DNA of 64,000 nt, taken from the NCBI GenBank assembly GCA_014084085.1, contig NPFB01000006.1:423834-487833 (forward strand), given 5' to 3'. Source of the stretch: Hondaea fermentalgiana (Eukaryota > Sar > Bigyra > Thraustochytrida > Thraustochytriidae). Below, one piece after another: positions 1 through 11,293 of the stretch. The position numbers were made by a program, and so were the translations under genes. Position 1 is the first letter of the stretch, and each line of letters starts with the position of its first letter. The notes beneath the pieces are model-generated. The model had not been told where the DNA came from. It made no database searches and saw only the letters and a list, made by a program, of their open reading frames with translations.

Positions 1-1361
1 GGGGGCTGCCGCGCGGAGCTGCCGTGGCGGCGCCGCGATCGTTCTTCCGGCTGCCCGCTGCCGCGCGGTCGTTCGTTCGCCCTCGAGACGATGGTGTCGC
101 CCCCCCGACGATGACGTCGAAGACGGCCGTGCACAAGGCGGCGGAGAACGCGCACGTATACACTGACCATGGTGACTGTTAGTTCCTGGCTGGCGATGCG
201 GCCGACCGGGGATCCGGCCTCCGTTCAGTTCGCAGTTGCCTCCGCGTGTGTCCAACGCGCGCGACGGCGGGATCTTGGCAGCGCGACGGCATCGACGGCG
301 AGAACGTGCCGCACGAGCTGGGAATGAGCATGCATGCATGCATGTATGTTGTGCGGGGCCAAGATGCGGGTGGGCGAGTCTCGGCGACGAGGACGCACGG
401 CAGGGGACTGACTGGTGGCCTGGAAATAGTGCCGACAAGCAGCCGCGACAAGCTGGGCAGAGGCTTGGGAAGGGAGGGAGGGGGAGGGAATTTGCCATGC
501 CTCGGTGAAAAGAGTGCTTTGTTGTATTGTAGATTATCTTGCTTGTGTGCTGCTCTGCAAATGCGAGGTGTCGCTCACTGTACGCATGACGACGCTCCTG
601 ATCGATGGCCTCGGCGACTTCTTCCGTGGCCTTGAAACTTGAAATCTAAGGGGCTTCGAGCAGCGCGTGTGAAAAAAAGCTCGCCACTACTCATTTGATC
701 ATAGGCTCGCCACCGAGGCGTTCGCCACTGATGATGTGACATTCGTGGCCTCCTTCTTCTCCTTCTTCTTCTTCTTGTTCTTCTTCTTTGTGATGAATGA
801 AGCCATGTACGAGCTCATCCGCTTTAGACGAAGCAACTGAGGCACCGGCATACGCTGACAGAGGCCGTCCGGTGCTTATTCTCGCTCTCCTTCTTGGTGC
901 AAACAGCAGTAGCTGTGAATGTAGAACGAAGGGTAGAACGACGACGATGAACGAGAAGCGTCGCTGGTCGCTCGCTGGCTATCATCGCCTTTTCATGAAT
1001 GTTCAGTATAGTACGTGGCGATGGCAGAGCAAATCTCAAAGGCGCGGATACGCACGCGCAGAGACCTCGCGACGCGCATAACCCCGACACACACGCGCAC
1101 ACGTCGACGGACACGCGCGCGCGCGCACGCGGCCCCTGCTCCTCTGCGGCCTTACGCGCTTGCGAACGTACGCGCGAGCGAAAGAGCTTGGACGAAGATA
1201 GTAAGCAAGCATCTTGCTCATTTTCGGCAGCGACTGCCGCGGAGCGAGCGGGCGAAGCCGAGGCCGAGGCCGCGCACGGGCGCGCGAGCGCACGCGCGGC
1301 GCGCGATTCTGCCCCCCACGCACACATCCCATCGGCAGCGCAGGATAAGCACACCGGCGCG
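1..1361. other. Intergenic / 5' flank, no supported gene
   Basis: No reading frame here has the composition or domain content of a convincing gene. The stretch is GC-rich at its left end, has a pyrimidine-rich TTC tract at about 750-788, and becomes an alternating CG/CA-rich leader from about 1080 to 1360. The open frame of the downstream PH-START gene extends back to 999. Its translation before 1362 is Arg/Ala/His-rich low complexity, so I treat 999-1361 as untranslated leader. The promoter of the PH-START gene should lie in this region. Confidence 0.5.
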
Positions 1362-3365
1362 ATGCGCTCTTCCGCCAGCTCACCGCAACTGAGCGACGCA
1401 GCCAACGGGGCGCAGAGCAAGGTGTCGACCCTCGAAGCCAGCAAGGAGCCCGTCGTGCTCAGCGGACACCCGCCCGTGGACGCAGGATCCCCATGCGGAT
1501 ACCTGTTTAGGAACTTCACCATGCTGCACAAATGTGAACTCTATTACTACGTGCTGGACACGAAAAGAAAACGTCTCTACGAATTCCGCGATGGCCACGT
1601 CTTCGGCATCGAACCCAAATCCATCATACAGCTTCATGCCGCGCGCCTCGAAGACGAGCTCATCAGCTATAAATCGTCCTGGGGCCAGCTGTACTGCTGG
1701 AAAGTCTTTCTCCGTGCCGAAGAAGATAATCGGCCCAAGATTCTCAACCTTGGCGCCACGTCCACGGCGATGGCCGAGGCATGGATTGACGCCTTGCGCC
1801 CCGTCGTGGGAACGGGCGCCCCCAATGGCATGCGCATCGAGTTTGCCACGGAAAATGGCGAGGATCTAGACAGCATTAGTCCTGCGAACAGCGGGTCGAG
1901 ACCCAGCCCGCTCCACACAGATGGAGCCAATGGCGACAGTGATGCAAACACTGGCACACCTCCCGACCCCCCGTCAGCAGGCTCGGCGGTTGGAGGGGCT
2001 TCCTCCTTCGCCACCTCCATGCCCTCGCCACCCAAAACGCGTTCCTGGAAGCAGCCGGTTGTTGTCTGCGGCGAAACCTTTCGCATTCAATGCTCGGATC
2101 TCTCCACCAACGCTTGGCTGCTCAGCGAGGCCATGCGCACCTTTATGCGCCGCAGCGCCAACGAAGAATCCACCACGCCCGATCTCGTGGCCCTTTACAA
2201 CGTCACACAGGACCGTATTCTCGACCTCAGCGAGGACGTCGGGGCGTCTTTGGTCCCCGGCGACATCCTCGAAGCTCTCACCGAGGACGCTGACGTGATC
2301 AAACGTCTCGAGAATGGTAGCCGTCATCGCCCGACGCGCTCGCAGCACAGTCTTAGCGCGCCTGGCCCCGGAGTGTCCTCTTCGCTTCCAGCAACAGTGG
2401 ACAAGCACCAGACTAATGGCAAGAGCAACGGCTCGAACAAACCGCCATCACCTTTGAACGGAGATGGGCGCAAGCCAGCTTCTTCTGTCACCGCCTCTTC
2501 GTTGCAGCAGCACAAGCAAAAGCAAAAACAACAACAGCAACATCCGCATCACACACCGACGAAAAGGCCAGAATCAGGCGAACGAGGAGCGCCTTCTGCG
2601 TCACTGCCCAGCGGCACATCCTCGGGGGCTATCACACGCGTGAGCAAGGCGAACGGCCGCGGCCACGCATCGACACGCCTCGTGCACGGGCTCTCCTGGC
2701 ATCTGAGCAAGGAAATGATCGCGGCGCAACTCGCTCACTCGAAGCATTTCCTCGACGACCGCGAAAAACAAGAAAAGCTCATCCTCGAACACTTTGACCA
2801 TTTGTGCGCCGCAATGGACATGAAAGTGCCCTTTTGGGCCGGCCGGACATGGACGCCGGAGAGCGCGGAGAACGGCGTACGCATCTCAGTTCATGGCGAA
2901 AGCGCTTTAGGCGTTCTGGTCATTCCTGCCAACCCAAGTGCTGTACTTGAACGCTTGCTCGATGTGCGCACCCAGCTCGAGTGGGACCAGACGCTTTACA
3001 AAGTTCGCTACCTCGAAGCCGCTCGTGGTGCGGATGTGGTGCACATGGAGACCTCTCTGCGCGGTCCTTTGCAGAAGCGCTGCTTTTGCGTTGCGCGGTT
3101 CTGGATGCGTCTTGACGATGGCAGCTACGTAGGGACCTTTACGCCAAGCGCACATCCCTCGGCGCCCTCGCCTTCTGGGTTTACCCCCGGGTCCATGCGC
3201 TGTGCCTTCCTGCTCCGTAGCAGTGGTAGATACGAAAGTCTTCTCTCCTTCCTGAGTGAGGTCGACGTGCACTCTCCGCTTTTTTCTTCGTGGTTTAATC
3301 GGAGGGCTCAGACGTCCATGCTGGCCAGTCTCGCTGGGCTCCGTGAAGCCTCGGCGCTCATCTGA
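1362..3365 (+). CDS. PH domain plus START-like lipid-binding domain protein
   Basis: Intronless 667-residue protein. Residues about 45-145 look like a pleckstrin-homology fold: it opens GYLFRNF, has beta-strand-like hydrophobic stretches, and ends with a helix carrying the expected Trp in AEAWIDALRP. The middle (about 170-440) is low complexity with Gln/His and Ser/Pro runs. The C-terminal third (about 443-655) resembles START/Bet v1-type lipid-transfer domains, with VLERLLDVRTQLEWDQ followed by KVRYLEAARGADVVHM. The PH then START order is that of EDR2-like and CERT-like proteins, which bind phosphoinositides and carry lipids between membranes; this role is inferred from architecture. The start is the ATG at 1362, because the in-frame extension upstream is Arg/Ala low-complexity sequence unlike protein. 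Internal domain limits are approximate. Confidence 0.8.
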   Translation: MRSSASSPQLSDAANGAQSKVSTLEASKEPVVLSGHPPVDAGSPCGYLFRNFTMLHKCELYYYVLDTKRKRLYEFRDGHVFGIEPKSIIQLHAARLEDELISYKSSWGQLYCWKVFLRAEEDNRPKILNLGATSTAMAEAWIDALRPVVGTGAPNGMRIEFATENGEDLDSISPANSGSRPSPLHTDGANGDSDANTGTPPDPPSAGSAVGGASSFATSMPSPPKTRSWKQPVVVCGETFRIQCSDLSTNAWLLSEAMRTFMRRSANEESTTPDLVALYNVTQDRILDLSEDVGASLVPGDILEALTEDADVIKRLENGSRHRPTRSQHSLSAPGPGVSSSLPATVDKHQTNGKSNGSNKPPSPLNGDGRKPASSVTASSLQQHKQKQKQQQQHPHHTPTKRPESGERGAPSASLPSGTSSGAITRVSKANGRGHASTRLVHGLSWHLSKEMIAAQLAHSKHFLDDREKQEKLILEHFDHLCAAMDMKVPFWAGRTWTPESAENGVRISVHGESALGVLVIPANPSAVLERLLDVRTQLEWDQTLYKVRYLEAARGADVVHMETSLRGPLQKRCFCVARFWMRLDDGSYVGTFTPSAHPSAPSPSGFTPGSMRCAFLLRSSGRYESLLSFLSEVDVHSPLFSSWFNRRAQTSMLASLAGLREASALI

Positions 3366-3915
3366 GCCCGTTCGATCGGCTGAATACTTTTTATAACAGC
3401 AGCACTAGCAACAACAACAAGAACATCAGCGGCAGCAGCAGCAACAATTACAACAACAACAACCACAACAAATAAAACAACATCAACAACAACAAGATTC
3501 GGTCCTTCCGACGCAGCCGCTCTGCCTAACCTCCCCCCCCCCCCCCCCCCCCCCGCCAAGATCATTTTCCGTCGCTCACGTCAAGCAAGCATGCATGCAT
3601 GCTTTGCTACCCATGTGCCCGTGCTTGGAAGCTATGCTCCAGATCCGTTGCAGCCTTGTGACACGGGACTATGACCATGTGTCCCCCTTGGTCCGCGTGA
3701 CCATCACCTCCCATCACTGCCGCGTTGCAAAACAAAGGGTCTTCAGGAGCGACAGACAGAGTGAGGGAGCGAGCGAGCGAGCGAGCGCGAAGGGCGCGCG
3801 TCAGCACGTGCGCCCGCGCGCGCCAGCGAGATCTTGCCAAGTGCATCTCTCTGTCTCTCACTTTTCCACGCTCGCGAACCAGCCAGCCAGCCAGCCAGCC
3901 AGCCAGCTAGGTAAC
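3366..3915. other. Intergenic, simple-sequence rich
   Basis: 3' flank of the PH-START gene and 5' flank of the next plus-strand gene. It contains a CAA/CAG-rich stretch (about 3402-3495), a run of 22 C (3533-3554), a GCGA tract (about 3765-3787) and a CCAG tract (about 3880-3907) immediately before the next ATG. No gene is supported. Confidence 0.6.
3533..3554. repeat. Homopolymer (C)22
   Basis: Run of 22 C in the 3' flank of the PH-START gene. Its length may be imprecise in the assembly. Confidence 0.9.
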
Positions 3916-4839
3916 ATGAGCCCCGCGGACCCAAACACGGACGCTAGGGCAGACGCTACCGCAGACGTGGGCGCGCTCATGGCACAAGGAGAATCGAAGG
4001 AGCGCGGGAGCAACAATGAAGTCCAGGTTCCCGTGGTGGGCATGACCGATGCGCTTGATCCCGAAGCGCTCGCAAAACTGCTCGGTCCACCCGTGGCGCG
4101 CGAATCCGACGCACCTGCGCCCTTTCTCGACGTATTTAACATTTGCACCCTTAAAGAGCGCAATGGCAAAGGTAGGTCGCAGGGTTGATGCTTCTCTCCC
4201 CAATTCATAGTCGCAGACTTGACCAACTAACAACATTTCCACTTCGTGCACGCAGGCTACGATGTGTCTGACTTTAGCAAGCTTCTCGTTGAACCTGTAG
4301 CCGTGCCGTCGTTGCATCATACGGGCGTGCATACGTCCATGGCAGAGCTCGCACCAGACGCTGCCAACGATCTTCAGACCCGTGGAAGCGGCGCTCAGGG
4401 CCCCTTTTTCTATGCAAATGGTCGCAAGAAAAAAACCTTTCGCGCGGAAATCCGCAAGGCTTTCCGCAAAGCTGAATTGGGACCAGCAGCCAACAACCAC
4501 TTGGACCCTCTTTCTCACGGACCGCGGACAGAAGGAGACGATGCGCGCCGCGTTCAGACTCTTTGTGACAAGCATTTGCACCGCGAACGCAACGCCATCT
4601 ATTGCGAGATCCCTAAGCGACGGCCACGCGCCAATCTCGACTCTGTTGCACAAATTTCTACGTCCCCATCGCAACTCGACGTAGTTGCATACAAGGAAGC
4701 CAAGCACAAACCTCGCATGGATGGCAGCTCGGTCGTCCCTCTCGCGGCACCCCGGGAAACGGATCGCACTGTGCGCCGCCTGCTATCGAGCATTCGTCGA
4801 GAGACCCAACGTATGGAAGCTCTTTCTCTCTCTATGTGA
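3916..4839 (+). CDS. Spliced protein of unknown function (279 aa)
   Basis: Two exons, 3916-4171 and 4256-4839, separated by an 84-bp GT-AG intron (4172-4255; donor GTAGGT, acceptor CACGCAG). The intron interrupts a Gly codon after its first base. Joining keeps the frame and gives 279 residues. The N-terminal 40 residues are Asp/Ala-rich and probably disordered. The middle has a basic segment (GRKKKTFRAEIRKAFRKAEL) and the C-terminus is rich in Arg and Ser. I recognise no domain, signal peptide or membrane segment. A frame continuing through exon 1 into the intron stops at 4188, which supports splicing. The neighbouring genes give no functional clue. Confidence 0.68.
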
Positions 4840-5390
4840 ACGAAGCTGCAAAACCGAGGATCATCATAATTTTCTAACCTAAAAAATGTAGTATGAAGGT
4901 AAAATCTTCGATTTAGCATGTCGTCCTTTGTCGTTGTGTGCACGTCAGCTTGTCTTTCTGTATTCGACGAAACGTGGTCGATACTTTGTTTTAACACCCA
5001 ACCTTCCTCCAACATCTTGTTGATACTTGGTATGATCTCTTTTCATTCTTAATTTTTTAGTTAGGTTGAGGCTGGAGTTTAGACTTTTGATATTTGAGAA
5101 GGTGACCTCGCACGAGCAGGAATGGTCGTCGAAAAAAAGTCGTCAGCATACTTGTAAAAGATTGCGAGATGCAGGGGAGAGCAGGCTTGCCTGCGTCGCT
5201 CACACGGCGAGGCTTGGTGCAGCAAAGAAATTTGCGGAATCGATGCAAAGTTCCACAGATTGATCCCAGACAGAAAGGCGACCGGTCGATCAACCTAATC
5301 GACCGACAGACCGACCGAGCACTTCACGAATGGTTTTGTATTCATCCCAAAAGCGTCTATTACAAGCACAAAGACGCGCTTGCCAGATCG
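4840..5390. other. Convergent intergenic region
   Basis: The 3' ends of the unknown plus-strand gene and of exportin-1 face each other here. The sequence is more AT-rich than its surroundings, as expected of 3' UTRs. No coding or RNA feature is supported. Confidence 0.6.
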
Positions 5391-8300
5391 CTACAGGTCG
5401 GCCATTTCGTCCTTTTCTTGCTGCGTAAGCATACCGGGAATCGCGGCACGCTGGCGCAGGACCTCCTCTTCCTTCCGGCGCTGCTCCTCCTCCTTCTCCT
5501 GACGGTAGAGCTGGTTGACCACATCGTCCGAAGAGAACTCCTTTAGACGGATGAGAAAATCACGAACGTGAGTCTTAAAGGTGGCAAGGTCCTTGTTCGG
5601 GTCAAAGAGACCGACGACAAACTCCTCGACATGCTTGGTCGCCACATTGGGAAATGCGCCCGCAATCATCTGGCAAACATGCTGCTTGAGAAAATTTTGG
5701 TTGTCGGTACCGCCCTGCTGCTGACCGAGAGGAACGTGGACACGTCCCGACTGCACGACGCCGAACATGTGCTTGAGAATGTGGCAGTGCATCGTAAAGC
5801 CGGAGACATGAAGACGGTCGGTGAGCACGACAAGAACCTCCTGCAAGAGCGAGAGAAAGTACTGCTGGTAAAAGTTCTGCGAAAAATTGTCCGGGGCAGA
5901 GGCGACATTCTCGAGCATGCGGAGGCAGATCTCGAGACCCGTCTCACAAATGTTGCGTTCGGTGTGCTTGAAAGCCCAGACGATGGCGTCAATAATGTTC
6001 TTTTGCGTGTCGGAAGGAACATCAAAGAGACGCTCAAAGCAGTGCTGGTTGAGAGCCTTGAGAAGCTTGTAAAAGGCAATGCGGTGCTCCGGGTACTCGG
6101 TGTAGTTCTGCGTGATCATTTCAAGCGTGGGCACGAAGACCGGGCTAAGAATGAGGCTGACCATCTTGCCGTTCATGGCAGCGGCGGCGTCACTCCCGAG
6201 CTTGTTGATAATGACAACAAAGAGCTGCAGGACTTCGGCGTTGCGGGCCTGAGGCACGCTTTGCAAGTAGTCGCCGAGCACGGGCTCAATGAGAGGTGGG
6301 ACAAAGTTGTTGGCGAGGTCGGCGTTGCTATTGGCGCCAGAGACGAAAGTCTCGATGAGGCGGATCGTCTCAGTTTTGACGACACGCATGACCTTAATGT
6401 GTTGGTGTTGGATGGCCACGTCGCCAGCAGATACAACGCTCTCGGAGATTTTGCCACTGTAGAACTTGTACACGTGGAGCATATCGAGGTAGAGTCCCAT
6501 GAGGTGTGGACGGAAGCTGTAGCCCATGGCGGAGCAGACGCGCACGTTGGTGCGCAAAATGTCAGCCAATTCCCGGATGGTCTCCACGTTCGTGAGAGCC
6601 TGGTTATTCTGCGATCCAAGCTGCATGATCTTTTTCCACTGTTCCGTGGATGGCTGCATAAGGCGTTCCAAAAGAGCATTTCGCACTTCCTCGTTCGACT
6701 GATCGCGCACCATGTAACCCACCGCCTCGTAAAAGGTCTGGCGCTGGTGGCGCTGGAGGTCGCGTGTGATTTGCTGAATTTCCTCGAGGAGCTCGTCAAT
6801 GAAGGGGAGCTTTTCTGCGGCCTGCAGCACGACAAACTGGTCGCGACACTTTTGCGATATTTTCAAAAAGGTGTCACACGCCATGTCCTGAACACCCGGG
6901 TGGAGCTCGTGCATGAACTCAAAGAGCTTGCGCACCACCGTCTTGAGGAACTTCCAATGTGCCCGCAGGAACCGAGGGTACTGGCCCACTACATACATAA
7001 TGTTGCTGGCAACAACCGCCTTGTTGTCCTTGCCCCGCTTCATCTCGCAGAGCATCAAAAGGTCCTTGATGACAATGACGAGGAAACGCTTCTCGTCCTC
7101 CTCGTTCATGGCACCAGAGATGGAACCGATGGCCCAGCACAGTGTGTTGAGGTTGTTCCAGCTGAACTCGTTCAGCGTCTGGTCGCATTGCAGGCCGAGC
7201 TTGCTCAACATGATGTTCTCAGTGTCCTCGTAGTCCAGGTGAGTCAGGTAGACCAGGGTGTCCCTCATGGTCTTGTACTGTGCAATGGCGTCAGTGTCCT
7301 TTGTGGTTTCACGCTCGATGTTCCCGTCGTCGCCCTCGACGATGAGGACCTCTTCGGGCTTGGCCATGCGCGAAATCATCACCGAGCGGACGCGCGTCAG
7401 CACCGTGGCATACATGGTCTTGCGCGAGGAGCCCTGCGCGGAGCCCATAAAGGCCATCCCATTGCTGCCTCCGCTGCGGCGGTCTGACTCGTAAAGGTCC
7501 TTGGCAAACTTGTTCCATACCTCGAGGCAAATCTTAAAGATTTCCTTTTCGTCGACCATGGAGATGCTCACGAGGTAAAACATGGCCGTGATGGTGTTTT
7601 GGGTATTCTCCTGGCGCTCACAGATGTCCAAGTGGTTCAAGAAAAAGCTCGAGAAGAAGAGGCTAAGACCGCGGATAAAGAGGCACTCGCGGTCGCTCGC
7701 CGTTTCGTATTCGCGCGGAATGTCCGTGCTCGGAGGCAGCTGCCGTTGCAGCATTTGCATGACGCCCACGAACATGTTGTTGAATACTGGGTCGTAGTTG
7801 GGGTCACGCACACTGGCAATCTCGGTAAGGCACGCAAGGGTATCGTTGCGGAACTGGACGTCGGGAAGGAACTTGGTCATGAGCTGTTCCACAAGCGGGG
7901 TCTCGAAAATGTATCCGAGTGGGATCCACGCCAGGAAGCGCAATAGCGTCTGCAGCGTGACGATGACCAGAGATGGCCGCGTCGACTCAGCAAGGACGAG
8001 CTGACAAAGTTCGAAGATTTGCCGAAACTCGGAGTTGAGCTGATTCTTCATCTTTTTGACCTTGTCCGTGGTCATTTCCTCCTTGCTAAAGTCGAAAACC
8101 TCCTCGCTGAGGAGCTTGAGAATCTTCATGTTGTTCTCGCAGAGGACTTCGCTGGTCTTGCTCGAGCCGACAATCTCGGGGATAAAATTGGGCCAGTTGT
8201 GGGGCCACTCTTGCTTGAGGATGTGCACAAGAATGAGGTTGAGCTTGTTCACAAAGAGTTTGAGGTCCTTGTCGTTCGAGTAGCCGTCTGTGGAGGTGAG

Positions 8301-8624
8301 TTCGATGATCATTTTCACCACGTAGTTGCGGATGCCCTCGCGCTGATCCGCGGGCAGAGCCATCCATCGGAACTGGATGGCGTCCTCGAGCACCTGCAAC
8401 GCAAAAAACTTGGTCATGCCATCCTTGCTGCTGTCTAGGACTGTGGCGGTCGTCTGCCACGCATTCGGGTTCTCCTTGAATGCCATCAACGTCTGGTTCG
8501 CCTGTTGCCTTACTTGAGCATCGAGCGACGTGTTCAAAGCCTTGACCACTTGCTCCAGCAAGCCCACGTCCACGGGCTGCGAAAAGTCGAGTAAACGTTC
8601 CATGGCGAAAACGGTGGCGGCCAC
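5391..8624 (-). CDS. XPO1: Exportin-1 (CRM1) nuclear export receptor
   Basis: Single-exon 1077-residue karyopherin, close to the usual length of about 1070. Exportin-1 binds leucine-rich nuclear export signals together with RanGTP and carries cargo through nuclear pores. The N-terminus (LLDFSQPVDVGLLEQVV) and the segment NMKILKLLSEEVFDFS match the CRIME/importin-beta N-terminal region. The NES-binding groove is strongly conserved: LNTLCWAIGSISGAM, then DLLMLCEMKRGKDNKA, then IMYVVGQYPRFLRAHW. Cys526, in DLLMLC, aligns with the leptomycin-B-reactive cysteine of human and fission yeast CRM1. The ATG at 8624 is the first in frame; MERLLDF at residue 8 is an alternative start. The C-terminus is acidic/basic with KEEEQRRKEEEV. 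Identity is certain from family-wide motifs. Confidence 0.97.
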   Translation of the reverse strand: MAATVFAMERLLDFSQPVDVGLLEQVVKALNTSLDAQVRQQANQTLMAFKENPNAWQTTATVLDSSKDGMTKFFALQVLEDAIQFRWMALPADQREGIRNYVVKMIIELTSTDGYSNDKDLKLFVNKLNLILVHILKQEWPHNWPNFIPEIVGSSKTSEVLCENNMKILKLLSEEVFDFSKEEMTTDKVKKMKNQLNSEFRQIFELCQLVLAESTRPSLVIVTLQTLLRFLAWIPLGYIFETPLVEQLMTKFLPDVQFRNDTLACLTEIASVRDPNYDPVFNNMFVGVMQMLQRQLPPSTDIPREYETASDRECLFIRGLSLFFSSFFLNHLDICERQENTQNTITAMFYLVSISMVDEKEIFKICLEVWNKFAKDLYESDRRSGGSNGMAFMGSAQGSSRKTMYATVLTRVRSVMISRMAKPEEVLIVEGDDGNIERETTKDTDAIAQYKTMRDTLVYLTHLDYEDTENIMLSKLGLQCDQTLNEFSWNNLNTLCWAIGSISGAMNEEDEKRFLVIVIKDLLMLCEMKRGKDNKAVVASNIMYVVGQYPRFLRAHWKFLKTVVRKLFEFMHELHPGVQDMACDTFLKISQKCRDQFVVLQAAEKLPFIDELLEEIQQITRDLQRHQRQTFYEAVGYMVRDQSNEEVRNALLERLMQPSTEQWKKIMQLGSQNNQALTNVETIRELADILRTNVRVCSAMGYSFRPHLMGLYLDMLHVYKFYSGKISESVVSAGDVAIQHQHIKVMRVVKTETIRLIETFVSGANSNADLANNFVPPLIEPVLGDYLQSVPQARNAEVLQLFVVIINKLGSDAAAAMNGKMVSLILSPVFVPTLEMITQNYTEYPEHRIAFYKLLKALNQHCFERLFDVPSDTQKNIIDAIVWAFKHTERNICETGLEICLRMLENVASAPDNFSQNFYQQYFLSLLQEVLVVLTDRLHVSGFTMHCHILKHMFGVVQSGRVHVPLGQQQGGTDNQNFLKQHVCQMIAGAFPNVATKHVEEFVVGLFDPNKDLATFKTHVRDFLIRLKEFSSDDVVNQLYRQEKEEEQRRKEEEVLRQRAAIPGMLTQQEKDEMADL

Positions 8625-9189
8625 AACAGCGACGGCGGCGACGACGACGACGAAGAAGAAGAAGAAGAAGAAGAATTAAAAGAGCAAGCGGAAGCAGGAG
8701 TCAAAGTCCAAGCTGACGAGGACCTGCCTGCTCGTTTTCCGCAGGCGAGGCTAAGGTGCAGGCTCCGGGCGTCGAACGAGCCCGAGCGAGAGCGAGGTGG
8801 GAAAGCAGCGCCCGCTAGCGTAGCGTAGCGCAGCCGCGGCCTGTCCGATCTACCTGGCCCGGCCTGGCCCTGGCCTCCTGGCCTCCTTGAGCTTCCTGCC
8901 TGGCCTGGCCTGGCCTCGCGCTCGCCGCGCGCTCGCACGAACGAGCAAAGGAAATGAACGAAGGGAAAGATACTCGCCGCGCGCAGGCCCTTCTCCGCGG
9001 CGACAACCACCGCGGCGCAGACGCGCAGGGCGGGAAGGGGGGCGTGCGGAGGGAAAGGGAGGAGGGCGCGCAAGGCCCCCGGCGCGGCGCTCGGCGCTCG
9101 GCGGCGGCAGCGGCGGCAGCAGCGGCGGCGGCAGCAGCGACGGGTGGTGGGCTGGGCCGCAGGTTTCCGCTTTGTTTGCTGTTATTTGT

Positions 9190-9216
9190 TTCTTTCTTTC
9201 TTTCTTTCTTTCTTTT
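9190..9216. repeat. (CTTT)n microsatellite
   Basis: Uninterrupted run of CTTT units in the exportin-1 upstream region. Confidence 0.95.
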
Positions 9217-9580
9217 CCTTCTTGCCTCTCGATTTCCTGAGCGCAACTCGCGGAGGCACACGCGAGCGGACGCGCGGCGCGGGGCTCCGCTGCGCTCGCG
9301 GGGGCGGCAAGAGGCTGCGCGGAGGTCGGGCGGCGGGCCGGCCAGACACGCTTGCGCTCGGGCACGCTCTCGCTCTCGCTCTCGCGCGGAGATGCTTGCT
9401 TCGCCGAGCGGGACGGTCTCCGCTCTCCCTTGGCCTGACTTTTTCCCGGCGCGCTTTCCGCACTTGCGACGGCGCCGTGCAAGTCGGAATTCACCCGCAG
9501 CAAGTGCGCAACCACACTTGCACGCGAGCGCGGCAACGGTGGCGGGCGCAACAAACCGCCGGAGGATTGTGAATGACAGT

Positions 9581-9664
9581 GAATGAATGAATGAATGAAT
9601 GAATGAATGAATGAATGAATGAATGAATGACTTTTTATGACTGACTGACTGACTGACTGACTGG
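9581..9664. repeat. Compound (GAAT)n-(CTGA)n microsatellite
   Basis: Perfect GAAT units from 9581 to 9630, a short interruption, then CTGA units to about 9664. It is intergenic between exportin-1 and the ubiquitin-eS27 gene. Confidence 0.95.
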
Positions 9665-9723
9665 CTGATGGCGGTGGAAGGAAAGGTCACTGACCGACCG
9701 AGATCGCGGGCGTCATGCCAGGC

Positions 9724-9747
9724 CATGGCATGGCATGGCATGGCATG
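9724..9747. repeat. (ATGGC)n pentanucleotide repeat
   Basis: Four to five ATGGC units degenerate rightwards into GGCCA-type repeats up to about 9775. Confidence 0.85.
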
Positions 9748-10165
9748 TCATGATATGCCAGGCCAGGCCAGGCGAGGCTCTTCATCCATCACCAAGCAGA
9801 GCTGGAGGGAAATCGATGCTCTTGATTGGTTGACTTGCATTTGTGTTGAATATTCAAGGCCGGAAGAAACGTGTGAAGATGAAAGGACACGCTTGAGTTT
9901 ATTTCGCCCGTAATTCTTCGCAGCTGTAGCATGCAAGTCGGCGTGACTGACAGCTGAGACGGAATTCTGCTGATGATGCAAACAACAACTTTTCAAGCAC
10001 CTAACGTGTGACGAGAAAGTATAAACAAGAGTCAACGAGAAAGCCGGAAAGTGTACTGGGCCAAACCTTGGAAATCACTCGAGCAAGGTCGACTCGGTAC
10101 AACCACCGGAGCAAGTAACAGAGAAATTGAAATGAAGAATACGGAAAAAAAGGTTTTTTCTCCAC

Positions 10166-11293
<1,128 letters not shown>

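Larger units (their letters stand above)
8625..10165. other. Exportin-1 upstream region, repeat-rich, no supported gene
   Basis: This 1.5-kb stretch lies between the exportin-1 start (transcribed leftwards) and the 3' end of the ubiquitin-eS27 gene. It is GC-rich to about 9560 and then AT-richer. It holds CTTT, GAAT, CTGA and ATGGC tandem repeats, listed separately. It also holds a cluster of ACTTGC/GCAAGT motifs at 9462-9523 in inverted arrangement. Long open frames here translate to Arg/Ala/Ser low complexity and are not believable proteins. Confidence 0.6.

Noticed and set aside
999..1361. N-terminal extension of the PH-START protein
   Set aside because: In-frame but Arg/Ala/His-rich simple sequence; the ATG at 1362 gives a normal N-terminus.
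3907..4707. 266-codon minus-strand frame over the unknown spliced gene
   Set aside because: The plus-strand model has a consensus intron that keeps the frame; the minus frame crosses that intron and the CCAG repeat and has no domain.
6876..6878. Cysteine in MACDTF of exportin-1 as the leptomycin B target
   Set aside because: That cysteine (583) is conserved also in the resistant budding yeast protein. The reactive residue aligns with Cys526 in DLLMLC instead.
5568..7487. 639-codon open frame antisense to exportin-1
   Set aside because: It lies entirely opposite the highly conserved exportin-1 coding sequence. Its composition (Leu/Val/His/Asp-rich) is what the complementary strand of such a gene gives; no domain.
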